The notes below the pieces were generated by a model. It made no database searches and had not been told where the DNA came from. It saw only the letters and a list, made by a program, of their open reading frames with translations. Of a stretch of 21,621 nucleotides of DNA, positions 16,240 through 21,621 are shown piece after piece (the stretch's first letter is position 1; each line of letters begins with the position of its first letter). This DNA comes from RGIG6353 sp045590615 (GTDB lineage Bacteria > Bacillota > Clostridia > Oscillospirales > SIG627). The stretch is from assembly GCA_045590615.1 (NCBI GenBank), contig JAZNRH010000013.1:1-21621 (forward strand). Direction: 5' to 3'. Both the position numbers and the translations under genes were made by a program.

Positions 16240-16755
16240 ATGACAGCGCTTGAAAAAATAATATTCGACACCCTTGACTCTTGGAAAATAGAATATAAAA
16301 CCTATCACCACGAAGCAAAATTCACAGTTGAAGAAAAAGAGAAGCTCGACAGGGAGCTTGGCATAACGGCTCGACACTGTAAAAATATTTTCCTGACAAA
16401 CCGACAAAAAACGAGCTTTTACTTATTGGTAATGCCCTTTGAAAAGACCTTCAGAACAGCCGAGGTTTCAAAGGAGCTTGGCTCTTCAAGACTGAGCTTT
16501 GCACCAAACGAGCTGCTTCATGAGATGCTCTCGTGTAACTCCGGCTGTCTTAGCACACTTAGTCTCATTTTTGATAAGGAAAACACAATAAAGCTTGCAA
16601 TAGACAAAGACCTGCTCGCTTGTGACGAGCTTTGCTGTCACCCGAATATCGACACGACTACCGTCACTATAAAAACCGAGGATTATATGACAAAGCTTTT
16701 GCCAAAGCTTTGTAAGACTCCCCAGCTTGTAACTGTAAGCGACAAGGGTGAATAG
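16240..16755 (+). CDS. ProX/YbaK-type aminoacyl-tRNA deacylase domain protein
   Basis: 171 residues, the usual size of stand-alone prolyl-tRNA synthetase-associated domains (ProX/PrdX). Features: helix-rich N-terminus (IIFDTLDSWKIEYKTYHHEAKFTVEE), KNIFLTNRQKTSFYLLVMPFEKTFRTAEVSKELG with the conserved K-N-L/I-F-L and SFYLLVMP strands, LSFAPNELLHEMLSCNSGCLSTLSLIFD and ICCHPN-like DELCCHPN near the end. The family clears mischarged Ala-tRNA-Pro or related species in the cytosol. GGAGG at 16230-16234 and an ATG directly after the previous TGA show tight coupling. This is the last gene of the cdaA operon; an intrinsic terminator follows 33 bases later. Confidence 0.87.
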   Translation: MTALEKIIFDTLDSWKIEYKTYHHEAKFTVEEKEKLDRELGITARHCKNIFLTNRQKTSFYLLVMPFEKTFRTAEVSKELGSSRLSFAPNELLHEMLSCNSGCLSTLSLIFDKENTIKLAIDKDLLACDELCCHPNIDTTTVTIKTEDYMTKLLPKLCKTPQLVTVSDKGE

Positions 16756-16775
16756 AATAACAATGGGTGTTATAT

Positions 16776-18143
16776 ATGAATAACAACAGCTCCGACAAAG
16801 TCGGAGCATTTTTTTCGGCTTATATATGGCTGAAGGATAACGAAAGTACTAAGGATTTTATTGAAAGAATGAAAATTCCCAAAAAGAGACAGCTCTACGT
16901 ATCACGCTATACTCCGAGTTTAATTTTACTCACCAACCCTGACGAGCTGATTGAATTTAGAAAAGACGACGGCTTTCTTGAATGGAGCTATTACAATTTT
17001 GAAGAGCCTCAAAAAAACGAGGTTATACTCTCTCAAATCGGTGCAGAGCGCTCTGAATTTAACGGAGAAGGGGTAAAGCTGGGCGTAATATCAGCAGAAA
17101 ATCTCACCTTTAATCCTCAAACAAAAAGCCTTGAAGGAATTGAAATAACAACTCTTCCCTCAGTCCTTCCACCAAAGGTTGACAGACACCCGAGCGTCGT
17201 TTTATCTCAGATAGTCGGAAATACTCTCACTGCTAACGGAGTTGAATTCAAGGGGATTGCACAGGGTGTAGAGGTATATTTCGCCTCAGCAAAAACAACA
17301 AAAAACGTCTATACAGCTATAGAAAATATGCTCGACCTTGGTGTACGTGTAATAAACTACAGCGCAGGAAGTCCAAAGGGAGAATACTCGGATTTTGACC
17401 GTCAGATTGACAGGCTGATTTCTAACGGGAATTTTGTTTTCGTAACAGCGTCAGGAAATATAGCCTCAGCAACAAGCCCCGGAAGAGCCTACAACTGTAT
17501 ATCGGTAGGTAATCTCGTCACAAAAAAACGACCCGACACTCCCCTTGCTACCCCTTGGGACGTATGGTGCTATAGCGAGGACGACTGCTCGGGCTTTACC
17601 ACAAGTGAGGTGCACAAGCCCGACCTTGTTGCGCCCGGAGCATGGGTGGGCTACGTTAACGAAATGGGAGTCGCCGACTTCGATAACTTTGGAACGAGCT
17701 TTGCTTGTCCGTGGGTGAGTGGCGTATCGGCATTGATAATCCAAGCGCTTAGCAAAGAATATTCCTACCTTACTATAAAGGCTATACTTCTTCTTTCCTG
17801 CAATCAAAGAGACGTTTCAAGCACCGGTAACCCCGAAATTGCATCTCATATCAGGCTGAGAAGTGGCTATGGCTTGATTGATGTGGGAAGAGCTGTAGAG
17901 CTTGCTCAAAGTGTAAAAATCATTGAAGGAGTGGCAGGCGAATTTCGTCAAAACGTATCGGGGAGTGAGAACCTTTTGCTTGTTTTCGAGGGCAAACCAA
18001 GTGTAAAAATAACGCTTGACGGGGTTGAGTATCCTCTCGGCGATCAGAACACCATATATATAGAAAAACGCTCAAAGGAGGGTGTCATTCCTTTGAGCGT
18101 AATCGGTGACAAAGCTCGCTTTTCGCTCGTTACGAGCACTTGA
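16776..18143 (+). CDS. Subtilisin-fold (S8) protein, non-secreted, altered Asp site
   Basis: 455 residues. A propeptide-like start (SAYIWLKDNESTKDFIERMKI...) leads to an S8 domain from about residue 95. His138 (DRHPSVVLSQIVG), oxyanion Asn228 (VTASGN) and nucleophile Ser308 (GTSFACPWVSG) match the family. The place of the catalytic Asp, normally V-x-V-I-D-T-G, reads LGVISAEN, with Ser106 where Asp is expected, so activity is uncertain. A small beta domain closes the C-terminus. No signal peptide or membrane helix is visible, which is unusual. ATG 16776 has GGGTG seven bases upstream; GTG 16767 and ATG 16869 are alternatives. Terminator-type hairpins lie within both ends of the coding region. 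The 3' end overlaps the convergent phage-type gene by 14 bp. It may process a protein of that cassette; this is inference. Confidence 0.85.
   Translation: MNNNSSDKVGAFFSAYIWLKDNESTKDFIERMKIPKKRQLYVSRYTPSLILLTNPDELIEFRKDDGFLEWSYYNFEEPQKNEVILSQIGAERSEFNGEGVKLGVISAENLTFNPQTKSLEGIEITTLPSVLPPKVDRHPSVVLSQIVGNTLTANGVEFKGIAQGVEVYFASAKTTKNVYTAIENMLDLGVRVINYSAGSPKGEYSDFDRQIDRLISNGNFVFVTASGNIASATSPGRAYNCISVGNLVTKKRPDTPLATPWDVWCYSEDDCSGFTTSEVHKPDLVAPGAWVGYVNEMGVADFDNFGTSFACPWVSGVSALIIQALSKEYSYLTIKAILLLSCNQRDVSSTGNPEIASHIRLRSGYGLIDVGRAVELAQSVKIIEGVAGEFRQNVSGSENLLLVFEGKPSVKITLDGVEYPLGDQNTIYIEKRSKEGVIPLSVIGDKARFSLVTST
16789..16815 (+). terminator. Intrinsic terminator of the cdaA operon, inside the 5' end of the S8 gene
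   Basis: A perfect 8-bp GC-rich stem GCTCCGAC/GTCGGAGC (16789-16796 with 16800-16807), loop AAA, then A and seven T (16809-16815). It lies 33 bases after the ProX stop but overlaps codons 5-14 of the S8 reading frame. Confidence 0.85.
18064..18100 (-). terminator. Minus-strand terminator of the phage-type cassette, inside the S8 gene
   Basis: A perfect 12-bp stem (18068-18079 with 18089-18100) has a 9-nt loop. Read on the minus strand it ends in five T (complement of 18064-18068). It begins 30 bases past the last stop of the cassette (18130) and lies within S8 codons. Confidence 0.75.
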
Positions 18144-18354
18144 GCTCAAGCTTTTCTATTCTGTGCTCACATACCTTATTTTTCAATTCAAGCGCAGCAA
18201 CTCTCTCGACAAGATGATTGTGCTTGTCTACCTTTTCTTCAAGCTTTGAAAGTCGGTATTTGACCATCTTCTGTGATGATAATATACCACCAAATGAGCC
18301 GATGGCAGTACCTATAAGGCTGAGAAAAGCAACTATAATTCCTTCACTAAGCAT
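18130..18354 (-). CDS. Small membrane-anchored coiled-coil protein, phage lysis/tail module type
   Basis: 74 residues. One N-terminal membrane helix (MLSEGIIVAFLSLIGTAIGSFGGILSS) is followed by a coiled coil (YRLSKLEEKVDKHNHLVERVAALE...RIEKLE). This layout is common for small proteins next to holins in Bacillota prophages and resembles XhlA-type lysis accessories; the exact family is not certain. The start at 18354 is chosen over a longer frame because its ATG overlaps the holin gene stop (ATGCTTAG) and GGAG lies upstream. It is the last gene of the three-gene minus-strand cassette and its stop overlaps the end of the convergent S8 gene. Confidence 0.7.
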   Translation of the reverse strand: MLSEGIIVAFLSLIGTAIGSFGGILSSQKMVKYRLSKLEEKVDKHNHLVERVAALELKNKVCEHRIEKLELKCS

Positions 18355-18556
18355 CCTTTTCTCCATTCTCTTCTCTTGCCACGTCAATTGAGCCTTCGGC
18401 AAAAATATAAGCGATTACCGAGCCACAAGCCGTAATCAGGGCTGTGACGGTGGTGATTTCACTTTCAGGCATTTTGAAAAGCACGAGAAGTGGCGCAATT
18501 ACACCTGCCATTCCCACCCAGAACTTACGTGATGCAAGCTTCTTCATTATTTCCAT
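18347..18556 (-). CDS. Holin-like small membrane protein
   Basis: 69 residues with two membrane segments (FWVGMAGVIAPLLVLFKM and VTALITACGSVIAYIFAEG) after a short basic start (MEIMKKLASRKF), ending in an acidic tail. The S-R-K-F-W-x-x-x-A-G-V-I...AYIFAEG pattern is familiar from small phage holin-like proteins of Clostridia. GGAGG six bases upstream decides the ATG at 18556. It overlaps the tail-fibre gene by 32 bp upstream and the coiled-coil gene by 8 bp downstream, a compact phage-like arrangement. A bona fide lytic role is not shown; no endolysin gene is present in the window. Confidence 0.72.
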   Translation of the reverse strand: MEIMKKLASRKFWVGMAGVIAPLLVLFKMPESEITTVTALITACGSVIAYIFAEGSIDVAREENGEKDA

Positions 18557-20105
18557 TATATTCCTCCTTTTCTTCAAGACTGTCAAGTCTTGAAATGATT
18601 TTTTCAAACGTTTTGAATATATCCTTTTTATATTCGAGCGAGAGTGTATATTCTCCGTCAATAGTGCAGGGAACAGACAGGTCGGGCAGTACAACACTTC
18701 CCTCCTCCTCTTTTTCTGCGCTGTCCTTGGGATAAAGAATTACAAGCTCATCGCTCTCTAACCTTGCTGTGAGCGCATTGGTGTCGGGGTACTTGTTTGA
18801 ATCAAGATTGAAAAACAAGTACTCACCACTCACCCACACGCTGTCCTCGTCACAGCCTGCTCCATATGAAAAATAACTGCTCATTCCACTATCGCTGTCA
18901 CATCTTGCGCCATTGGTCTCCAATGGTGCAACGAACATCACACGCTCGTTTTTACTGTCGTCGCGAAGAAGTGGCGACTTGGAATTGACAATATATTTTT
19001 CGATACGTCGAATGACGTTAACGCTACCGTCGGCGCTTATAACAAGCTCGTCTCTTATATCCCCAACGCTGTAAAGTGGAGATGGCAAAGAGACCGATAC
19101 TGCCTCACCCTGAATATTAAGTGTAACAGAGCCGTTTTCTCCAACGCCACACAGCTTACCGTTTTCAAGGTAACTTTCTCCGTAAACGGTTATTCCGATA
19201 ACCTCAAGAGCAGCCGAGTCAAGAAGCTCTACCCTGCCCTTGTTGGTGAGTCTGCCAACCACAGATGAAATGAGCTCGGGCTTTTTATTTTCAAGCTCAA
19301 GAATTCGCTTGTCGAGCTCGTTGAACTTCTTTTGACGCTCAACCTCTCCCACAATTCTAAGCCCTTCCTCACGGCTCCTTCTTATTTCTGAAGAAGCTCT
19401 CTCCACCTCACTCTTTTGTCTAAGCGTTTCGTTGGATTTTCTCTTATTCTCGGAAATTTCCCTTGCACGCTCCATTGTGTCACGCTTTTTCTCGGCTTGC
19501 ACAAGGCTTGTATCAAGCAAAGACAAGCTTTCCTTGATTTCTACGATTTCACGAAAGGCGACACCCACAGCATCGAGAATACCCGAACTTTCCTCAAGCA
19601 TTCTTCTCACCTTCCTTTCGGAAACCGAATTAGACTCGAAAATTTCACTCACCTTCGTTGAAAGTCTGCGACACTCGTCAAGCGACTCCTGACAAGACTC
19701 GCTCGCCCTTTCACTCACCCTCCTGTGCTCCCTCACGTCATTGACGTATTTGGCATAAGCGTTGGGGGTAATCGTGGGCATTTTGCCATTGTCAATCGCC
19801 TTCTCGACGTCGAAGTGCGCCACCTGAGTAGTGGCAAGTCTATCCTGACCACACACCCCGACGACTCCAACACTTACCCTTCCACCGACGAGAATTTCAG
19901 ACGGAATATAATACGCTTTGCCCTCCTCAACGTCGGGAACGTCGCAAACGTATTCGGTATTTTCGTTTTCAAATCGTACCGTCTTGATAAAGTCCTTCCA
20001 GGACTCATCCGAAGTGAGCTCAAAGGTTATAAAATTCCTTGCTCCCTCACTTACCGTCATTGGTGCTTCAATTTCGAGTCTTTGACCCGTTACCTTAAAT
20101 TTCAT
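18525..20105 (-). CDS. Phage tail-fibre/baseplate-like protein
   Basis: 526 residues. Residues 1-110 form a beta-rich domain seen at the N-terminus of Bacillota phage tail proteins (MKFKVTGQRLEIEAP...SWKDFIKTVRFENENTEYVCDVPDVEEGKAYYIPSEIL...). About 115-275 is a long coiled coil with spaced E-N-x-R and E-x-x-R units (ENKRKSNETLRQKSEVERASSE), a pattern typical of tail fibres. The C-terminal 250 residues are beta-rich and probably bind a target. The ATG at 20105 is preferred over GTG 20114 and ATG 20111 because AAAGGAG ends eight bases before it. It is first in a cassette with a holin-like gene, but no capsid, terminase, portal, sheath, tape-measure or integrase gene is in the window. Remnant prophage, domesticated tail module, or a decorated surface fibre are all possible. 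Confidence 0.75.
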   Translation of the reverse strand: MKFKVTGQRLEIEAPMTVSEGARNFITFELTSDESWKDFIKTVRFENENTEYVCDVPDVEEGKAYYIPSEILVGGRVSVGVVGVCGQDRLATTQVAHFDVEKAIDNGKMPTITPNAYAKYVNDVREHRRVSERASESCQESLDECRRLSTKVSEIFESNSVSERKVRRMLEESSGILDAVGVAFREIVEIKESLSLLDTSLVQAEKKRDTMERAREISENKRKSNETLRQKSEVERASSEIRRSREEGLRIVGEVERQKKFNELDKRILELENKKPELISSVVGRLTNKGRVELLDSAALEVIGITVYGESYLENGKLCGVGENGSVTLNIQGEAVSVSLPSPLYSVGDIRDELVISADGSVNVIRRIEKYIVNSKSPLLRDDSKNERVMFVAPLETNGARCDSDSGMSSYFSYGAGCDEDSVWVSGEYLFFNLDSNKYPDTNALTARLESDELVILYPKDSAEKEEEGSVVLPDLSVPCTIDGEYTLSLEYKKDIFKTFEKIISRLDSLEEKEEYNGNNEEACIT

Positions 20106-20126
20106 TAACATCACTCCTTTAATTCT

Positions 20127-20155
20127 ATTTTACACTGACATTGACTGACATACAA
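20127..20155 (-). promoter_or_regulatory. Possible promoter of the tail-fibre cassette
   Basis: On the minus strand TTGTAT (20155-20150) and TAAAAT (20132-20127) are 17 bp apart, about 25 bp before the ATG. Two copies of CTGACAT fall between or at the edge of the boxes. Confidence 0.5.
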
Positions 20156-20172
20156 TGACGTGTACCTGACAT
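20135..20172. promoter_or_regulatory. Operator-like phased repeats CTGACAT x3
   Basis: The heptamer CTGACAT occurs at 20135-20141, 20145-20151 and 20166-20172, so start-to-start distances are 10 and 21 bp, close to one and two helical turns. A related AATGACG is at 20154-20160. The repeats lie between two divergent genes and cover the putative minus-strand promoter. They look like a binding site for a regulator; the regulator is not known. Confidence 0.5.
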
Positions 20173-20178
20173 CTTTTA

Positions 20179-20207
20179 TTGATTTTTTCTTTTTTTTGTG
20201 ATATACT
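20179..20207 (+). promoter_or_regulatory. Promoter of the FkbM methyltransferase gene
   Basis: TTGATT (20179-20184) and TATACT (20202-20207) are 17 bp apart, with a T-rich spacer. The ATG at 20217 lies only nine bases past the -10 box, so the transcript would have a leader of a few bases at most. Confidence 0.7.
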
Positions 20208-20216
20208 TTATCTGCT

Positions 20217-21308
20217 ATGATAAATTTTCTTGAAAAAACCCCTTCAATGTGGGAAGAATTAAAAAATGAAAAACTGCCAATCGTCTTGTATGGAATGGGA
20301 GACGGAGCTGTCAAGCTACTTGAAATTCTTGACTCTCTCGGGCTTGAATGCAGTGGCGTTTTTGCCAGCGACGACTTCGTACGAGGACAGAGCTTTATGG
20401 GCTTTAAGGTAAAAAAACTCTCCGAGCTTGAAGAAGAGCTTGGAGATTTCGTCGTGCTTACAGCCTTTGCAACGAGACTCGACGAGGTCATTGATAATTT
20501 CAAAAGAATTGCTCTTGCTCATAAAACAAAAATACCCGACATAAACGTGTCGGGCAATCACCTTGAGCTTTTTGACAAAGAATTTATTAATAAGCATTCA
20601 AAAGAGCTGTCAAATGTATTCGATGCTCTTGACGACTATGGAAAAAGCTTTTTCGGGCTACTGACAGAATATAAATATACGGGTGAAATATCCTGCCTTG
20701 ACAAAATCGAAGAGCTCAGGCTCTCGGCGACCTTGCCATACGCTCCGTCTGCCATATCCTCTTTTGCAGATTTTGGCGCATATACGGGCGATACTATTAT
20801 AGAAGCTTTGAACACCTACCCCAACCTCAAAAAAGCCGTAGGCTATGAGCCCGACCCCAAAAGCTACAAAAAGCTTGTCACAAACACCGAAAGACTGGGT
20901 ATAAAGGTGTACACCTTCAATGCTCTCGTCTGGAATCAAGAGTGCGAGCTTACTCTGCGCTCGGGTGGCTCAATGAACACAATAATCGAAAACAACGTAT
21001 TGATGAGCGAAAACCTGCAAAAGAAAAAATGCGCTCTCGTGAACGCATTGACGGGTGACAACTCACTCCCCTTTATTCCCGACCTTATTAAAATGGACGT
21101 CGAGGGATGTGAAGTCGAAGCTATTCTTGGCTGTCGTGAAATAATTTCAAAGCACAAGCCGATTTTGAGAATTTCGGTTTACCACAATCACCAAGACCTG
21201 TTCAGGATATTCAATACTGTATCTAAAATAAATCCAGACTATAAGTTTACGCTATCCCAAAAATGCAAATACGTTCCTGCGTGGGACGTCGAACTCGTAT
21301 GCTATTGA
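20217..21308 (+). CDS. FkbM family SAM-dependent methyltransferase with N-terminal Rossmann-like domain
   Basis: 363 residues. The N-terminal region (about 20-110) starts PIVLYGMGDGAVKLLEIL, a nucleotide-binding-like G-x-G-x-G-A pattern often fused to FkbM domains in Bacillota. The methyltransferase part contains motif I FADFGAYTGDT (183-193), the acidic SAM-ribose residue in VGYEPDPKSYKKL (208-220) and the FkbM signature IKMDVEGCEVEAILG (291-305), followed by LRISVYHNHQDLF. FkbM enzymes methylate hydroxyls of sugars or small molecules; here a surface glycan is plausible but unproven. No ribosome binding site precedes the ATG, consistent with a leaderless message. It is a single-gene unit divergent from the tail-fibre cassette. 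The 3' end is followed by a hairpin. Confidence 0.87.
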   Translation: MINFLEKTPSMWEELKNEKLPIVLYGMGDGAVKLLEILDSLGLECSGVFASDDFVRGQSFMGFKVKKLSELEEELGDFVVLTAFATRLDEVIDNFKRIALAHKTKIPDINVSGNHLELFDKEFINKHSKELSNVFDALDDYGKSFFGLLTEYKYTGEISCLDKIEELRLSATLPYAPSAISSFADFGAYTGDTIIEALNTYPNLKKAVGYEPDPKSYKKLVTNTERLGIKVYTFNALVWNQECELTLRSGGSMNTIIENNVLMSENLQKKKCALVNALTGDNSLPFIPDLIKMDVEGCEVEAILGCREIISKHKPILRISVYHNHQDLFRIFNTVSKINPDYKFTLSQKCKYVPAWDVELVCY

Positions 21309-21342
21309 CAATAGTATGTAAAAAAGGTGAGCCCTCATAAAA

Positions 21343-21377
21343 CCAAAGGGTGCTTTTTAGCAAAAAGCACCCTCTGG
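21343..21377 (+). terminator. Long hairpin after the methyltransferase gene, possible terminator
   Basis: A perfect 12-bp stem (21347-21358 with 21362-21373), loop AGC, extends outward by three more pairs (CCA with TGG) past one mismatch. No T-run follows, so it may act as a mRNA 3'-end stabiliser or as part of a repeated element rather than a classical terminator. Confidence 0.55.
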
Positions 21378-21386
21378 ACTCCCGAA

Positions 21387-21523
21387 AAGCATAATTTGTT
21401 TAATTTTAGTTATATATTCTAAAATCAAAGATAAAATTTGTTATGCTTATCCCCTAACGCAAAAGGGCTGTAAAAAACTAATTTGGTTTTTTCCATCCCT
21501 TAGCGTTCGGGGATAGGAAAAAA
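21387..21523. repeat. Palindromic intergenic elements with inverted copies
   Basis: The 313 bp after 21308 contain no gene. Three structures are visible here. AAGCATAA/TTATGCTT (21387-21394 with 21441-21448) encloses ATTTTAG/CTAAAAT (21403-21409 with 21419-21425). The block 21448-21467 (TATCCCC-AACGC-AAGGG) reappears inverted at 21497-21515. A hairpin 21487-21499 with 21510-21523 has one bulge and eight A/T-GG pairs at the base. This looks like a repeated palindromic element of the REP/MITE kind or the edge of an insertion. Confidence 0.5.
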
Positions 21524-21532
21524 AGAGGTAGA

Positions 21533-21591
21533 TTGCACGATACTGAAGCGCGTCGCTGTACTTATGTACAGCAGTCGCGAAGTTCGTGCAA
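21533..21591. repeat. 59-bp extended imperfect palindrome at the window end
   Basis: Three nested stems share one axis: TTGCACGA/TCGTGCAA (21533-21540 with 21584-21591), CGCG/CGCG (21549-21552 with 21576-21579) and GCTGTAC/GTACAGC (21555-21561 with 21566-21572) around a TTAT loop. ACT/AGT pairs lie between the outer and middle stems. No reading frame of note crosses it. It could be a mobile palindromic repeat or a structured RNA. Confidence 0.55.
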
Positions 21592-21621
21592 AACATAAAA
21601 CAATATAATTAATGCAAAAAA

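Noticed and set aside
9593..16755. Functional link between tRNA-Pro and the ProX-type deacylase
   Set aside because: They are about 6.5 kb apart on opposite strands in separate units; both are common genes.
18557..18697. Longer N-terminus for the holin-like protein
   Set aside because: The extension is the other-frame reading of the tail-fibre gene; GGAGG and the membrane topology fit the start at 18556.
20525..20554. 7-bp GC-rich hairpin followed by a T-rich run on the minus strand inside the methyltransferase gene
   Set aside because: There is no minus-strand gene or promoter just upstream that it could terminate; chance is the simpler explanation.
1..21621. CRISPR array, IS element or integrase attachment site
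   Set aside because: No regularly spaced repeats, transposase or integrase gene was seen, and the tRNA 3' end has no nearby duplicate.

Overview
The window reads as chromosomal DNA of a low-to-moderate GC Bacillota bacterium, most likely a gut Clostridia (Oscillospirales-like) lineage. Clues are a TasA/SipW-type surface protein with InlB-type repeats, a class B sortase, the cdaA-cdaR pair, a DUF1538/P-II pair, strong GGAGG ribosome binding sites with ATG/GTG/TTG starts, and a tRNA with encoded CCA. No database search was possible; family names rest on recognised motifs.

Layout. (1) 1-7052: the 3' part of a giant secreted protein (TasA-like region, GLUG/beta-helix region, Ig-like segments, three InlB B-repeats, a Hint autoprocessing-type domain and a short helical tail), then a UUCG-capped hairpin and a class B sortase. 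(2) 7053-7318: structured non-coding stretch, intrinsic terminator and a near-consensus promoter. (3) 7319-9524: DUF1538 membrane protein translationally coupled to a double-length P-II-like protein; their bidirectional terminator is shared with tRNA-Pro(CGG) on the minus strand. (4) 9593-11942, minus strand: DUF3343 carrier-like protein, class V aminotransferase/cysteine desulfurase, ZIP metal transporter, tRNA-Pro. (5) 12131-16755, plus strand: a five-gene run cdaA, cdaR, a COG2509 flavoprotein (probably starting at AUA), an RseC-like protein and a ProX/YbaK-type deacylase, closed by an intrinsic terminator. (6) 16776-20105: a divergent subtilisin-fold protein facing, tail to tail, a three-gene phage-type cassette (tail-fibre-like protein, holin-like protein, small membrane-anchored coiled-coil protein). 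(7) 20217-21308: FkbM-family methyltransferase, probably on a leaderless mRNA, followed by about 300 bp of palindromic non-coding DNA.

Strongest candidates for something under-described: a Hint domain at the end of a TasA-like adhesin beside a sortase although the adhesin has no clear sorting signal; the compact S8-protease/phage-tail cassette, where terminators for both flanking transcription units are embedded inside the protease coding sequence; the AUA start of the flavoprotein; and two alternative RNA folds downstream of the sortase gene.
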